64,000 nucleotides of DNA from Pseudoalteromonas sp. DL-6 (GCF_004328665.1 NZ_CP019770.1:434001-498000), one strand, 5' to 3'. Counted from the stretch's first letter, positions 38,982 to 50,107 are shown. The notes: generated by a model from the sequence alone, not told the origin. Program-made: numbers and translations.

Positions 38982-39797
38982 ATGGAGAGCGACTTGTCGC
39001 AATCAATAGTAGAAGTAAAGGATGTTACCTTTTCTAGAGGCGATAGGGTCATATATAAAAATATGAGCTTTGATGTCCCAGAGGGTAAAATTACTGCCAT
39101 TATGGGGCCAAGCGGAATTGGCAAAACCACGATGCTGCGCTTAATTGGTGGCCAGCTCAAACCTGACTCCGGTGATATTTTATTTAAAAAAGACAGCATA
39201 GTCGCCATGTCGCGTAAAGAACTCTACGCGGCACGTAAACGCATGAGCATGTTATTTCAAAGCGGTGCTTTATTTACCGATATGTCGGTGTTTGACAATA
39301 TCGCATTTCCTATCCGCGAGCACACACAACTCAGTGAAGACTTAATCCGTCTAGTGGTTTTAATGAAACTTCAAGCCGTTGGCTTACGTGGTGCTAAAGA
39401 TTTAATGCCTTCAGAGTTATCTGGTGGTATGGCACGTCGTGCAGCTTTGGCTCGCTCTATAGCGCTTGATCCTGAACTTATTATGTATGATGAGCCTTTT
39501 GCAGGACAAGATCCCATTTCAATGGGAGTGTTGGTTAAGCTGATTAAGTCATTAAATGAAGTGCTTGGTTTATCTTCTTTGATCGTTACACATGATGTGA
39601 ATGAAGTAATGAGCATTGCCGACCATGTTATTATTATTGCCGAGCAAGGTGTGATTGGAAGCGGCACGCCAGATGAAATGCGTCAGCATGAATCACCACT
39701 GGTGCAACAATTTTTAAAAGGGTTATCAGATGGGCCTGTACCATTTCATTATCCAGCACAAACCTATGCAGATGAACTGTTAGGAGAGCCGCAGTAA
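38982..39797 (+). CDS. mlaF: Phospholipid ABC transporter ATPase MlaF
   Basis: ATPase of the MlaFEDB complex moving phospholipids between inner membrane and periplasmic MlaC. 271 residues; Walker [10 protein letters not shown], signature [14 protein letters not shown], Walker [14 protein letters not shown]. The mlaE start overlaps its last base. The 265-bp gap to yrbG would hold both promoters. Confidence 0.95.
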   Translation: MESDLSQSIVEVKDVTFSRGDRVIYKNMSFDVPEGKITAIMGPSGIGKTTMLRLIGGQLKPDSGDILFKKDSIVAMSRKELYAARKRMSMLFQSGALFTDMSVFDNIAFPIREHTQLSEDLIRLVVLMKLQAVGLRGAKDLMPSELSGGMARRAALARSIALDPELIMYDEPFAGQDPISMGVLVKLIKSLNEVLGLSSLIVTHDVNEVMSIADHVIIIAEQGVIGSGTPDEMRQHESPLVQQFLKGLSDGPVPFHYPAQTYADELLGEPQ

Positions 39798-40576
39798 TGT
39801 TGGATTTACTACAAAAAATAGGCCATAAAACACTGGGTCGTTTTGCTGCACTAGGGCGTTCAACGCAAATGTTGGCAAGTGCATTATGGCATTTACCCAA
39901 TTTAAAAAAAGGTACGCCTCTGCTAGTGCGCCAACTCTATATGGTTGGCTCACAGTCATTATTGATCATTGTGGTGTCAGGATTGTTTATCGGCATGGTT
40001 TTAGCTCTGCAAGGTTATACCGTTTTAGTTGATTATGGTGCAGAAGACAGCCTTGGACCTCTAGTGGCGCTTAGCTTGTTACGTGAGCTGGGGCCTGTGG
40101 TTACTGCATTATTATTTGCAGGCAGGGCAGGCAGTGCGTTAACGGCTGAAATCGGTTTAATGAAAGCCACCGAGCAGTTATCGTCGCTAGAGATGATGGC
40201 TATCGACCCGCTTAGACGTATTATCGCGCCGCGATTTTGGGCTGGCTTAATTAGTATGCCGTTACTGGCGTTAATTTTTTCAGCGGTCGCTATTATTGGT
40301 GCTCACTTGGTGGGTGTTGATTGGCTAGGCGTTGATACCGGAAGCTTTTGGTCAATAATGCAAGCTCAGGTGTCGTTTGAAAAAGATATACTAAACGGTT
40401 TAATTAAAAGTATCGTATTTGCGATTGTTGTGACTTGGATTGCGCTTTATAAAGGGTATGACTGTATTCCTACATCAGAAGGGATCAGCAAGGCAACAAC
40501 AGAAACAGTGGTGCACTCATCACTGGCGGTATTAGGTTTTGACTTTATTTTGACAGCGGTAATGTTTACTAGCTAA
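39797..40576 (+). CDS. mlaE: Phospholipid transporter permease MlaE
   Basis: 259-residue inner-membrane permease of the MlaE family. The conserved region [40 protein letters not shown] is present as [20 protein letters not shown] and [12 protein letters not shown]. About five to six membrane segments. Second gene of mlaFEDCB, with GGAGAGCC before the ATG. Confidence 0.95.
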   Translation: MLDLLQKIGHKTLGRFAALGRSTQMLASALWHLPNLKKGTPLLVRQLYMVGSQSLLIIVVSGLFIGMVLALQGYTVLVDYGAEDSLGPLVALSLLRELGPVVTALLFAGRAGSALTAEIGLMKATEQLSSLEMMAIDPLRRIIAPRFWAGLISMPLLALIFSAVAIIGAHLVGVDWLGVDTGSFWSIMQAQVSFEKDILNGLIKSIVFAIVVTWIALYKGYDCIPTSEGISKATTETVVHSSLAVLGFDFILTAVMFTS

Positions 40577-40590
40577 TAGGGTATTAAATA

Positions 40591-41139
40591 ATGAATTCAC
40601 GGAAATTAGAAATTTTAGTTGGTTTTTTTGTCGCACTAGGTATTTTGGCGTTTTCAATGCTAGCGCTTAAAGTGGCCAATTCAGGTATTAGCGGCTCAGG
40701 TGAAACCTACACATTAAACGCCAAGTTTGAAAATATAGGCTCATTAAAAACTCGCGCGCCTATTAAAGTAGGGGGAGTTGTTATTGGTCGTGTCGAGTCA
40801 ATTTATGTGCACCCGCAAGAGTTTTTACCTGTGGTGAACATGAGTATTGATGCGCAGTATTTATGTCGTTTTTCAGACACCAGTTCTATCTCAATTTTAA
40901 CCTCGGGTATTTTAGGCGAGCAATATTTAGGTATTAACCCTGTGATCGCCTCAGATTCAGCTAAACAACGTTGTTTAGGCGAAGATGTTGCAAACAGTGC
41001 GCAAGACCAAGCTATTGACGATTTATTTGGGGTGCAAAGCAAAGCATTAGCAAGTGGCGATTCAATCACTGATACTAAGTCGGCATTGGTACTTGAAGAA
41101 TTAATTGGCCAGTTTTTATTCAACCAAGGTAGTGAGTAA
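40591..41139 (+). CDS. mlaD: Phospholipid transporter substrate-binding protein MlaD
   Basis: 182-residue MCE-domain protein with one N-terminal helix (LVGFFVALGILAFSMLAL); hexameric ring in the periplasm. MCE core: AKFENIGSLKTRAPIKVGGVVIGRV and SILTSGILGEQYLGI. A cysteine pair (LCRF, RCLG) is present. The C-terminal FLFNQGS contains a hydrophobic segment as seen in MlaD. Confidence 0.95.
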   Translation: MNSRKLEILVGFFVALGILAFSMLALKVANSGISGSGETYTLNAKFENIGSLKTRAPIKVGGVVIGRVESIYVHPQEFLPVVNMSIDAQYLCRFSDTSSISILTSGILGEQYLGINPVIASDSAKQRCLGEDVANSAQDQAIDDLFGVQSKALASGDSITDTKSALVLEELIGQFLFNQGSE

Positions 41140-41144
41140 TTATT

Positions 41145-41825
41145 ATGTTGAAAACATTTTTAGCAAATGTCGCATTGGTAAGTTTAATGCTAGTACAAAG
41201 CGTGCATGCCGATGAAGTTAAATTGGTTGATCCGAATAAAATGGTGCGTCAGGTTGCTGATAATACTTTTGAGCGTATTACCAAAGACCAGCCATTAATA
41301 TCTACCAACAAAGAACATTTAAGGGTCATCGTTGAAGAAGAGCTGATGCCTTACATTGACTACAAATATGCGGCACTAAGAGTGTTAGGTAGTGAAGTGT
41401 CAAAGGTACGCGCGATTACCGATAAAGCAGAAAAAGCTAAAGCAATTAAAGATATTCAGCGTTTTATTGGTGCGTTTAGAGAGTACCTAGTTGCCACTTA
41501 TGCAGGTGTGTTTACCCAGTACACTAATCAACAAGTTGAATTTGCTGCTGAGCAACCTTTTAAAGGTAAAGATGTGGTGGTGGTAAAAACCAAAATTGTA
41601 GAAGCCGGTAAACCCGACATTAAAATTGATTTTAAAGTACGTGAAGACCGAAGCGGTGAATGGCGCGCTTACGATATGATTGCTGAAGGTATTAGTTTAC
41701 TTGATGCAAAGCAAAGCGAGCTACAAGGTATTTTACGCCAACAAGGTATTGACCATGTTAGCGACTTACTAGAGCAAAAAAGTAAGTTACCGGTTCAGTT
41801 TAGAGGCAGCGACACAAATGAGTAA
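41145..41825 (+). CDS. mlaC: Phospholipid-binding protein MlaC
   Basis: 226-residue periplasmic carrier shuttling phospholipid between MlaD and the outer-membrane MlaA complex (mlaA is not in this window). Signal peptide to about residue 22 (SLMLVQSVHA); the family region EEELMPYIDYKYAALRVLG and VKTKIVEAGKPDIKIDFKVRE follow. Overlaps mlaB by 8 bp. Confidence 0.93.
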   Translation: MLKTFLANVALVSLMLVQSVHADEVKLVDPNKMVRQVADNTFERITKDQPLISTNKEHLRVIVEEELMPYIDYKYAALRVLGSEVSKVRAITDKAEKAKAIKDIQRFIGAFREYLVATYAGVFTQYTNQQVEFAAEQPFKGKDVVVVKTKIVEAGKPDIKIDFKVREDRSGEWRAYDMIAEGISLLDAKQSELQGILRQQGIDHVSDLLEQKSKLPVQFRGSDTNE

Positions 41826-42111
41826 ATTGGCAATCAGCCAAGTCGATGAGCAGCACTTAAGAGTCAGTGGTGAATTGACTCATAATTCAATTGGCAATGA
41901 ACGGCTTCTGAACACCAAGCGACAAACTAAGCATAAAACCCTTTATTTTGACCTAAGTGAGGTCACAAGGGTTGACACAGCCGGCTTAGCTTGGTTAATT
42001 CACTCTTTTACAGAATTTAAGCAGCAAGGCATTCGCCTTGAATTGCAAAACCCACCTGAACAACTGCAAAACCTTATGCAGTTGGGTCAGGTTACAACCC
42101 TATTTGAGTGA
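41818..42111 (+). CDS. mlaB: STAS-domain protein MlaB
   Basis: 97-residue STAS-domain subunit that binds MlaF and supports the Mla ATPase. Core: [21 protein letters not shown], the anti-sigma-antagonist-like loop, and [14 protein letters not shown]. Overlaps the mlaC end by 8 bp; the bolA-type gene follows after 5 bp. Confidence 0.9.
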   Translation: MSKLAISQVDEQHLRVSGELTHNSIGNERLLNTKRQTKHKTLYFDLSEVTRVDTAGLAWLIHSFTEFKQQGIRLELQNPPEQLQNLMQLGQVTTLFE

Positions 42112-42116
42112 GAGTT

Positions 42117-42374
42117 ATGGAAACGAGTCAAGTCGAAACATTATTACGCGACGAACTTCAGTTAGCTGAAGTACATGTAAAAGCCAATGGCAGTCATTAT
42201 GAAGTAATTGCAGTTGGTGAATGCTTTGACGGATTAAGTCGTGTTAAAAAGCAACAGTTAGTGTATGGCCCATTAATGAATACTATTTCAGATGGTACCA
42301 TTCATGCTGTTTCTATCCGCGCTTTTACTCCGACTGAGTGGAAACGTGAGCAAAAATTCATTTTACCGCAATAA
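42117..42374 (+). CDS. ibaG: BolA family protein IbaG
   Basis: 85-residue BolA-like protein (YrbA/IbaG) that partners monothiol glutaredoxin in iron-sulfur handling. Signature [33 protein letters not shown] with the conserved His. A GTG at 42108 is in frame, but ATG 42117 gives [10 protein letters not shown] and better agrees with family length. Conserved position between mlaB and murA. Confidence 0.92.
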   Translation: METSQVETLLRDELQLAEVHVKANGSHYEVIAVGECFDGLSRVKKQQLVYGPLMNTISDGTIHAVSIRAFTPTEWKREQKFILPQ

Positions 42375-42388
42375 ATAAGGCCCCTTAG

Positions 42389-43648
<1,260 letters not shown>

Positions 43649-43660
43649 TTAGTCAAAGAC

Positions 43661-43697
43661 ATAAAAAACGCGATGATCTATCGCGTTTTTTTATGTC
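43661..43697. terminator. Bidirectional terminator, murA / degS
   Basis: Near-perfect palindrome: ATAAAAAACGCGAT / ATCGCGTTTTTTTAT around a GATCT loop, between converging genes. Confidence 0.88.
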
Positions 43698-43722
43698 TAA
43701 TGCCAAAGTATAAATAAGCGCT

Positions 43723-44829
43723 TTATAGCTTGGTTTCTAGTTCAGCAACCGTCACCATTATTTTTTGTATTTTACCGTTACGGTATAGCTCAAACTCAAT
43801 CTCTTTACCTGGCTCGGTACTGCCTATCTTTTTTAATACATTTTGTGGATTAGCCACAGAAAGTCCGGCAATTTTAATCACAATATCTTGTTCTTCAATG
43901 CCCGCTTGCCATGCTGGACCTAAAGGGTCTAAGTTGGTAATACGCATGCCTGCAACGGGTGTTAGGCTATCATTGACCTCTTTACCTGTACTATCTACTG
44001 CGGTACCTTCAAAGCCTAAATAACCGCGTACAACTCGTCCATGGCGAATAAGTTTACCCATAACTTCTTTAGCAAGGGTGTAAGGTACAGCAAAAAATAT
44101 TCCCTGAATGTTTAAGTTCTCGCGGGTTTTAAATTGGGCAGAAGTGATCCCCACTAAGTCGCCATTAGAATTTACCAGTGCCCCCCCTGAGTTGCCCACG
44201 TTAATGGCAGCATCCATTTGCAATAAATTATTGTAGGGGCTGTCAGTAATTTTTTGCTTACCGGTGGCGCTAATGATCCCCTGAGTAATCGTTTGCCCTA
44301 AATTTAATGGGTTGCCAATTGCTAACACCAAATCACCGACACTTGTGGTGTAGTTGTCATTAACAGGGATAACGGGGAGGTGGTTGGCATTTATTTTTAA
44401 TAATGCTAAATCGGTAATGGTATCAAAACCAATAAGTTGCACATCAAAAAAGCGCCTACCATCGGTAAGAATGACCAGTATTTGATCGGCATTATTGATC
44501 ACATGGTAGTTAGTTAATATATAGCCATCGGGTGACATGATCACGCCAGAACCGAGCTCTTGCACGGTATTTTGGCGCTTATAGCGTGGCTCTTTAGAAA
44601 TACTCTCTGAAAAAATAGTGACAACCGATGGTGCCGCGCGTTTAACCGCATCCGAAAAGCTTAAATGGCTTGTGGTCATTGCGCTTGGCAGGGGAACATT
44701 AGGTAGTAATGCAGTACGCATGTTAGGGCTGAAAAAAACCACTAAAAAAGCAATGCCTAAACCGGCAAACAAAGGAGGAAGTACAAATTTTAGAAGTTTT
44801 AGCACGATATTCTTATTGTTAGTGAGCAA
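43723..44829 (-). CDS. degS: Serine endoprotease DegS
   Basis: Membrane-anchored site-1 protease that cuts RseA to release sigma-E. 368 residues: N-terminal anchor (LLKFVLPPLFAGLGIAFLVVFF), trypsin-like domain with TNYHVI, DLALLKI and GNSGGAL (His-Asp-Ser), and one PDZ domain (about 260-355). The single PDZ and the anchor separate it from DegQ upstream. 63 bp to degQ include a terminator. Confidence 0.93.
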   Translation of the reverse strand: MLTNNKNIVLKLLKFVLPPLFAGLGIAFLVVFFSPNMRTALLPNVPLPSAMTTSHLSFSDAVKRAAPSVVTIFSESISKEPRYKRQNTVQELGSGVIMSPDGYILTNYHVINNADQILVILTDGRRFFDVQLIGFDTITDLALLKINANHLPVIPVNDNYTTSVGDLVLAIGNPLNLGQTITQGIISATGKQKITDSPYNNLLQMDAAINVGNSGGALVNSNGDLVGITSAQFKTRENLNIQGIFFAVPYTLAKEVMGKLIRHGRVVRGYLGFEGTAVDSTGKEVNDSLTPVAGMRITNLDPLGPAWQAGIEEQDIVIKIAGLSVANPQNVLKKIGSTEPGKEIEFELYRNGKIQKIMVTVAELETKL

Positions 44830-44845
44830 TCCCTTTATGATGGCA

Positions 44846-44880
44846 CAAAAAAAATAACAGCGGCAAGTGCCGCTGTTACT
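44846..44880 (-). terminator. Terminator of degQ
   Basis: TAACAGCGGCA / TGCCGCTGTTA with a two-base loop (44855-44878); on the minus strand it is followed by a T-run. It lies between degQ and degS, so degS probably also has its own transcript. Confidence 0.85.
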
Positions 44881-44892
44881 TTTATTGTATTA

Positions 44893-46245
44893 TTACTGAA
44901 TTAATACAAAGATAGACTCGCGTCCGCGTTTAACACCTAACACAATATTACCTTGAATATCGTCGATAATTTGGTTCATATCGCGAATGCTTTCTACCCG
45001 TTGACGGTTTACTTGCACAATAACATCGCCTTCTTCAAGGCCAACTCGTGCTGATGGTGAACGAGGATCGACAGAGGTTACCTCAATCCCTTTCATTTTG
45101 TTTTTCTTTACGTTTTCAAGTGTTGCACCTTGGAATGCTGGGTGTAACTCTTCACCTGCAGCGGTAATTCCTGATGCGCCATCTAGGGTAACTTCAACGT
45201 TTTTAACTTTACCGTCACGGTAAATTCCTAGCTGCACTTCACGGCCTTCACCTAAGGTGGCTATTTTGCTTCGCAGTTCATGGAAGCCACTAATTTCACT
45301 GCCATTAATGCTAATAATCACATCGCCTGCTTTAATACCGGCTTTGCTGGCAGCTGTATCATCGAGTACCTGCATAACGTAAGCACCTTGTTTAACATCA
45401 AGCTGCTGTGCTTTGGCAAGGCCTGCATCAAGAGGGCGGCCTGAAATACCTAGCGAGCCACGGCGTACTTCACCATGTTCTACAATTTGATCAACAAGGT
45501 TTTTCATCATATTTGATGGAATAGCAAAACCAATCCCCACATTACCACCCGATGCACCTAAAATAGCGGTATTAATACCAATTAACTCACCGTTTAAATT
45601 AACTAAAGCGCCACCTGAGTTGCCTTGGTTAATCGCGGCATCGGTTTGAATGAAATCTTCGTAACCTTCAATATTTAAACCACTACGGCCTAGTGCGCTA
45701 ACAATACCTGAGGTAACTGTGTGGCTTAAACCAAAAGGGTTACCAATAGCTACAGCAAAATCACCGACACGTAAGTCATCTGAGTTAGCAAGTTTTACCG
45801 CGGTTAATTCATCTGCGTCTATTTGTAGTAGCGCAATATCAGACTCTTTATCGCTGCCAATTTTTGTTGCATCATATTCGCGACCATCTTCGAGGGTAAC
45901 TACCATTTTTTCGGCGTCTTGTACTACATGGTTGTTGGTAACCACATAGCCTTTGTCGGCATCAATAATAACTCCAGAGCCTAAACCACTAAACTGTCGC
46001 TTTTGGCTACGTGGCTGCGGGTTACCAAAAAAGAAATCGAGTGGGTCACCGCGTCGACGCACTTCTTTAGAGCCTGAAACCTGAATACTCACTACACCCG
46101 GGGTGATTTGCTCAAGCATAGGGGCAAGTGTTGGTAATTGTTGACCATTAACGGCAACCGGCAACTTAGCAAACGAGGCGGTTGGACTTAATAATAAGCT
46201 AGTAGATAAAATAGCAGCACTGATAAGTGATAATTTCATTTTCAT
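44893..46245 (-). CDS. degQ: Periplasmic serine protease/chaperone DegQ
   Basis: 450-residue HtrA protease of envelope quality control. Signal peptide to about residue 26 (LLLSPTASFA), catalytic triad in TNNHVVQ, DIALLQ and QGNSGGALVN, then two PDZ domains (about 255-345 and 360-445). The Q-linker after the signal is short, as in DegQ rather than DegP. Gene order degQ-degS matches E. coli. Confidence 0.93.
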   Translation of the reverse strand: MKMKLSLISAAILSTSLLLSPTASFAKLPVAVNGQQLPTLAPMLEQITPGVVSIQVSGSKEVRRRGDPLDFFFGNPQPRSQKRQFSGLGSGVIIDADKGYVVTNNHVVQDAEKMVVTLEDGREYDATKIGSDKESDIALLQIDADELTAVKLANSDDLRVGDFAVAIGNPFGLSHTVTSGIVSALGRSGLNIEGYEDFIQTDAAINQGNSGGALVNLNGELIGINTAILGASGGNVGIGFAIPSNMMKNLVDQIVEHGEVRRGSLGISGRPLDAGLAKAQQLDVKQGAYVMQVLDDTAASKAGIKAGDVIISINGSEISGFHELRSKIATLGEGREVQLGIYRDGKVKNVEVTLDGASGITAAGEELHPAFQGATLENVKKNKMKGIEVTSVDPRSPSARVGLEEGDVIVQVNRQRVESIRDMNQIIDDIQGNIVLGVKRGRESIFVLIQ

Positions 46246-46270
46246 AGTCAGGGTTTACTCCACTTAAAAA

Positions 46271-46300
46271 GCAAAAGGCTGCAATAAGCAGCCTCAAAAA
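46271..46300 (-). terminator. Terminator of zapG
   Basis: AGGCTGC (46276-46282) / GCAGCCT (46288-46294); on the minus strand the stem is followed by TTTTGCTTTTT. It lies between zapG and degQ. Confidence 0.7.
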
Positions 46301-46367
46301 AGTATATCAGTAAGATAAAACAACAAAGCTGTTATATCTAAAGACTATGGGGTCAAAAAAAAGTTCA

Positions 46368-46802
46368 TCAAGATGCTTTAGAAGTATTCACATCACCTGC
46401 AAATAATCCTGATTTACCCGACACATAATCAGCTGGTTGAGCATCGGCGTTTGAGCGGTCAGAACTACGTTCTTTTAATGACGCTTGTAATTGCTCTGTG
46501 GTTTCTTTAGAGAAAAACGGCTCAGCAGGGGCTTTATTTCTGTCTTCAAGTAACAGTTGATTGGTTTCTTCAACATGACTTAATAACTGATCGTAGTTTT
46601 CTTTCATTTTGTTTACTAACTTACCAGTATTCGCTAAATGATCAGCAACATCTTGACGATACTGCTCAAGCGAATGCTTAGCTTGCTCTGCTTGTTGCTC
46701 TAACTCATCTTGCTTAAACTGTTTTTTAGTGACAAAGGCACCAACGAAAAATGCAGCAATAGCAACTACTACCACTAATCCTACCCATGTAAATGTACCC
46801 AT
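46368..46802 (-). CDS. zapG: Division/envelope protein ZapG (YhcB)
   Basis: 144-residue DUF1043 protein: one N-terminal membrane helix (WVGLVVVVAIAAFFVGAFV) followed by a coiled coil (about residues 26-95) and a disordered tail. E. coli YhcB links cell division, elongation and envelope synthesis. Start preceded by AGAGGTGAATTT. It is divergent from zapE and upstream of degQ, the E. coli arrangement. Confidence 0.92.
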   Translation of the reverse strand: MGTFTWVGLVVVVAIAAFFVGAFVTKKQFKQDELEQQAEQAKHSLEQYRQDVADHLANTGKLVNKMKENYDQLLSHVEETNQLLLEDRNKAPAEPFFSKETTEQLQASLKERSSDRSNADAQPADYVSGKSGLFAGDVNTSKAS

Positions 46803-46923
46803 AAATTCACCTCTATGCGAAAATAACTAAAAAATTAAAATGCTACTAAGTCTAATATACCCTGAGTATTGATGCGTGTTAATATGCTTTACAAATTAAA
46901 CTGTGTTTTAACTGTAAATAGAT

Positions 46924-48012
46924 ATGACTCCTTGGCAAACATACCAGCAAGACCTTCAACGCGATGACTTTGTACATGACGCAGCACAAGAAAATGCAGT
47001 TCGTCATTTACAGCGTTTATACGACGATTTAACACAAGCCAAACCACAATCTAAAGGTTTTTTTGCAAAGCTTTTTAATAAAGCAGAGCCAGCTCCTATT
47101 AAAGGTTTATACTTTTGGGGTGGCGTAGGCCGTGGTAAAACTTACCTTGTTGATACGTTTTACGAAGCGCTACCGAGTGATAGAAAAATGCGAGTGCATT
47201 TTCACCGCTTTATGCACCGAGTACACGATGAACTTAAAAAGTTAAATAACACTGCCAACCCTTTAGAAACAGTAGCAGATATTTTTAAAGCAGAGACAGA
47301 CATTATCTGTTTTGATGAATTTTTTGTTCAAGACATTACCGATGCCATGTTGCTCGGTGGTTTAATGGAAGCATTATTCGCTCGCGGTATTGTACTGGTT
47401 GCCACGTCAAATATTATACCTGACGACTTATATCGCAATGGTTTACAGCGTGCCCGTTTTTTACCAGCTATTGCCTTAGTGAATAAGCATACTGAAATAG
47501 TTAATGTAGATTCAGGCGTTGATTACCGATTACGTACTCTTGAGCAAGCAGAAATTTTTCATAGCCCGCTTGATGAACAAGCCGATAAAAACCTATTCGA
47601 ATATTTTGACAAGCTCTCGCCAGAAGTCGGTAAACTAGATACCCCAATAGAAATAGAAGGGCGGATGATCAACACTCGCAAAGTATCTGACTGCATCGTT
47701 ATGTTTGAATTTAGCGAACTGTGTGAAACTGCCCGTAGCCAAGTTGATTACATGGAAATAAGCCGGTTATATAACACGGTGATTTTATCTAATGTAAAAC
47801 AGCTAGGGCAAAATAATGATGACGCAGCAAGGCGCTTTATTGCGTTAGTAGATGAATTTTATGAGCGTAATGTAACGTTAATTATCTCTGCAGAAAAACC
47901 CATTACCGAGCTGTATACACAAGGCAATTTAAACTTTGAATTTAAACGCTGTATTAGTCGTCTGCAAGAAATGCAATCGTTAGAGTATTTAGCCCGAGAG
48001 CATTTAGCTTAA
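46924..48012 (+). CDS. zapE: Cell division ATPase ZapE
   Basis: 362-residue AFG1-like ATPase that acts on the Z-ring in E. coli. Walker A GGVGRGKTYL (residues 66-75), HFHRFMHRVHDEL, Walker B DIICFDEFFVQDI and sensor VATSNI. No ribosome-binding site stands out before the ATG. Downstream, where many relatives carry rplM-rpsI, there is instead 500 bp of repeats. Confidence 0.93.
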   Translation: MTPWQTYQQDLQRDDFVHDAAQENAVRHLQRLYDDLTQAKPQSKGFFAKLFNKAEPAPIKGLYFWGGVGRGKTYLVDTFYEALPSDRKMRVHFHRFMHRVHDELKKLNNTANPLETVADIFKAETDIICFDEFFVQDITDAMLLGGLMEALFARGIVLVATSNIIPDDLYRNGLQRARFLPAIALVNKHTEIVNVDSGVDYRLRTLEQAEIFHSPLDEQADKNLFEYFDKLSPEVGKLDTPIEIEGRMINTRKVSDCIVMFEFSELCETARSQVDYMEISRLYNTVILSNVKQLGQNNDDAARRFIALVDEFYERNVTLIISAEKPITELYTQGNLNFEFKRCISRLQEMQSLEYLAREHLA

Positions 48013-48015
48013 AAT

Positions 48016-48044
48016 ACGAAGGTTAGAGTTAACGGGCTACGAGT
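48016..48044 (+). repeat. Degenerate heptads after zapE
   Basis: Three consecutive 7-bp units (48016-48036) and a fourth after one extra base (48038-48044, TACGAGT) obey the NNNN-(A/G)-G-N rule; they begin four bases after the zapE stop. Confidence 0.4.
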
Positions 48045-48053
48045 TGAAATTAC

Positions 48054-48325
48054 GTAGCAGCGGGTTTACCCCGCGTAAATTTGGTCTTTTCTCGAACCCG
48101 GAGGCTTTATCCTGCGCAAGATTTTCTTCTCTGTGTAGCGTGCAGCGCCTCGGTGCACTCTGTGGTGCAAAAAATTAAAACATCATTTACCACAGAGGTC
48201 ACAGAGTCCACAGAGGAAGAGATTAAAGGCAAAGGTTTTAGGCAGAGATTAAGCCAAGCACAGTGTTTGGCTTAAACGGCGGGGCTTTACGCCGCGCACA
48301 TGTAGCAGCGGATTTATTCCGCGTC
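48054..48325 (+). repeat. Composite intergenic repeat, copy 1
   Basis: Mosaic of hairpin blocks. GTAGCAGCGG-type hairpins at 48054-48076 and 48302-48325; a GGCTTTA-type hairpin at about 48103-48119 and again at 48276-48297; and a block at about 48120-48215 with CTCTGTGGTGC facing ACCACAGAGG. The 48103-48243 and 48279-48325 parts recur almost unchanged at 61.28-61.42 and 61.48-61.53 kb. An open frame at 48081-48275 lies within the repeat and is judged non-coding. Confidence 0.85.
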
Positions 48326-48329
48326 TTTT

Positions 48330-48378
48330 TTAAAGGTCAAAGCGAAAGGTAAAGAGCGACGGGCAACGGGTCTCTAGC
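48330..48378 (+). repeat. Degenerate heptad run before terminator
   Basis: Seven consecutive 7-bp units (for example TCAAAGC, GAAAGGT, GACGGGC, AACGGGT) each with purine-G at positions 5-6. They face the perfect CTCGAAC array across the terminator at 48401-48436. Confidence 0.6.
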
Positions 48379-48400
48379 AAAACATCTAACTTCTAAATAA

Positions 48401-48436
48401 AAAAACCTTGCGATGTTAACCGCAAGGTTTTTTTAT
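48401..48436. terminator. Bidirectional terminator downstream of gor
   Basis: AAAAACCTTGCG / CGCAAGGTTTTT with an eight-base loop and long A/T tracts. For gor it lies beyond the 77-bp heptamer array. Confidence 0.88.
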
Positions 48437-48438
48437 TT

Positions 48439-48515
48439 CTCGAACCTCGAACCTCGAACCTCGAACCTCGAACCTCGAACCTCGAACCTCGAACCTCGAA
48501 CCTCGAACCTCGAAC
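48439..48515. repeat. Tandem heptamer array, unit CTCGAAC
   Basis: Eleven perfect copies, exactly 77 bp. On the minus strand the unit reads TTCGAGG in the common register. The array ends at 48515, immediately next to the TAA stop codon of gor (48516-48518). Confidence 0.98.
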
Positions 48516-49877
48516 TTACCTCATGGTAACAAACTCTTCAGACCCGGTTGGGTGTAGTGCAACCACGGCGTCAAAATCGGCTTTAGTGGCGCCCATTTTC
48601 ATGGCGACTGCAAAACCCTGAATCATTTCATCAACGGTAAAACCAATACCGTGTAAGCCCACAACTTTTTCATCATCGCCTACACACACAAGCATCATGT
48701 TACATGCTTGGCGGTGCTGAGTAACTGCGGTGTACATAGCTGCAAAGCTCGATTTATATACTTTTACATTTTCGCCGCCGTACTGAGAAATAGCTTCTTG
48801 CTCAGTTAAGCCAATTGTGCCGATAGGTGGATGGCTAAATACTACGGTTGGTACTAGGCTGTAGTCCATTTTTAAATCGTTCGGCAATTCTTTATTAAAT
48901 AAACGCTCCGATAGAGTACGACCCGCTTTAACAGCAACCGGTGTAAGCTCAATACCATTTTCGATAATATCACCCACAGCGTATACATTTTCAGCTGTGG
49001 TGTTTTGGTATTCATCTACTTTTACATAACCGCTTTCGTTTACTTCTACGCCTGCTGCAGCAAGGTTAATTTTATCGGTTGTTGGCGTGCGGCCTATAGC
49101 CCAAATAACCTGATCAACATTTTCGCTGTAACCATTCTCGAAATGAATCGTTAAGCTGCCATCAGCCTCTTTTACCACTTCTTTTGGTGAACACTCAGTG
49201 TGCAGTGTTGGGCCTTCTTTTGCCATAATATCAACCAGTGTGTCGATAATGTATGGGTCAAAGGTACGCAGTGGCTTGCTCTTACGAACAAATAAGTGAG
49301 TTTGTGTACCTAAGCTGTGCAGCACACCGGCAATTTCTACGGCAATATAACCGGCACCAACAACAGCAACGCGTTTAGGTTGTTCGTTCAGCTCAAAAAA
49401 GCCGTTTGAATCAATACCGTGTTCAGCACCTGGAATATTAGGGATAGTAGGGCGGCCACCAACGGCAACTAAAATGTGATCGGCAGTATAGTGCTCGCCA
49501 TCTACTTCAACGGTCTTACTATCAACAAATTTTGCAAAACCTTTAATCACGGTAACGCCATTTTTAGCTAAACCGTTATCATAGCCTTTATGAATACGAC
49601 CAATATAAGCTTCACGACTTTCTACTAGTTTTGACCAGTCAAAGCCTTTTACTTCTACATCAAAACCGTAATCAGGAGCATAAAGATTAATTGCTTCAGC
49701 AACTTGAGCACCGTGCCACATTACTTTTTTAGGAACACACCCTACGTTTACGCAGGTGCCACCCATGTGTTTTGCTTCAATAAGTGCTACTTTTGCGCCA
49801 CGCATTGCTGCACGGTTAGCTGATGCAATACCACCACTACCGCCACCAATTGCAATGTAATCAAAATGCTGAGCCAT
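48516..49877 (-). CDS. gor: Glutathione-disulfide reductase
   Basis: FAD/NADPH enzyme keeping glutathione reduced. 453 residues: [17 protein letters not shown] for FAD, the redox pair in [13 protein letters not shown] (Cys42, Cys47), NADPH-binding [15 protein letters not shown] and the C-terminal [11 protein letters not shown] with catalytic His. The frame opens 20 codons upstream (49937), but AGAGGATTAAAC before ATG 49877 gives [10 protein letters not shown] and the normal length. Transcribed away from prlC. Confidence 0.95.
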   Translation of the reverse strand: MAQHFDYIAIGGGSGGIASANRAAMRGAKVALIEAKHMGGTCVNVGCVPKKVMWHGAQVAEAINLYAPDYGFDVEVKGFDWSKLVESREAYIGRIHKGYDNGLAKNGVTVIKGFAKFVDSKTVEVDGEHYTADHILVAVGGRPTIPNIPGAEHGIDSNGFFELNEQPKRVAVVGAGYIAVEIAGVLHSLGTQTHLFVRKSKPLRTFDPYIIDTLVDIMAKEGPTLHTECSPKEVVKEADGSLTIHFENGYSENVDQVIWAIGRTPTTDKINLAAAGVEVNESGYVKVDEYQNTTAENVYAVGDIIENGIELTPVAVKAGRTLSERLFNKELPNDLKMDYSLVPTVVFSHPPIGTIGLTEQEAISQYGGENVKVYKSSFAAMYTAVTQHRQACNMMLVCVGDDEKVVGLHGIGFTVDEMIQGFAVAMKMGATKADFDAVVALHPTGSEEFVTMR

Positions 49878-50107
49878 GTTTAATCCTCTAAATGTGTTTA
49901 ACAATGTTTTACCGATAATATCATATGCGATGAACAAGTCACTTGTTCAGGTTTGCTAAAATCTCTACCATCAAACGAAAATCAAGCTAGTTAAGATCAA
50001 GGTATTAGTAGTCGAGCGTATATTAAGCTAAGAGCTGAACACTTCCCCTTGTATTTACGTATTTTGCCCCAACTTCATTTTTATATTTGCATAAACTGAG
50101 AATGACT

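Noticed and set aside
48081..48275. 64-codon open frame after zapE
   Set aside because: It lies within the composite repeat, has no ribosome-binding site, and its sequence recurs at 61 kb without an equivalent gene context.
48439..48515. Heptamer arrays as CRISPR arrays
   Set aside because: The unit is 7 bp with no spacers and no cas genes occur in the window.
48516..49937. Gor with a 20-residue N-terminal extension
   Set aside because: A good ribosome-binding site precedes ATG 49877, which gives the normal family length.
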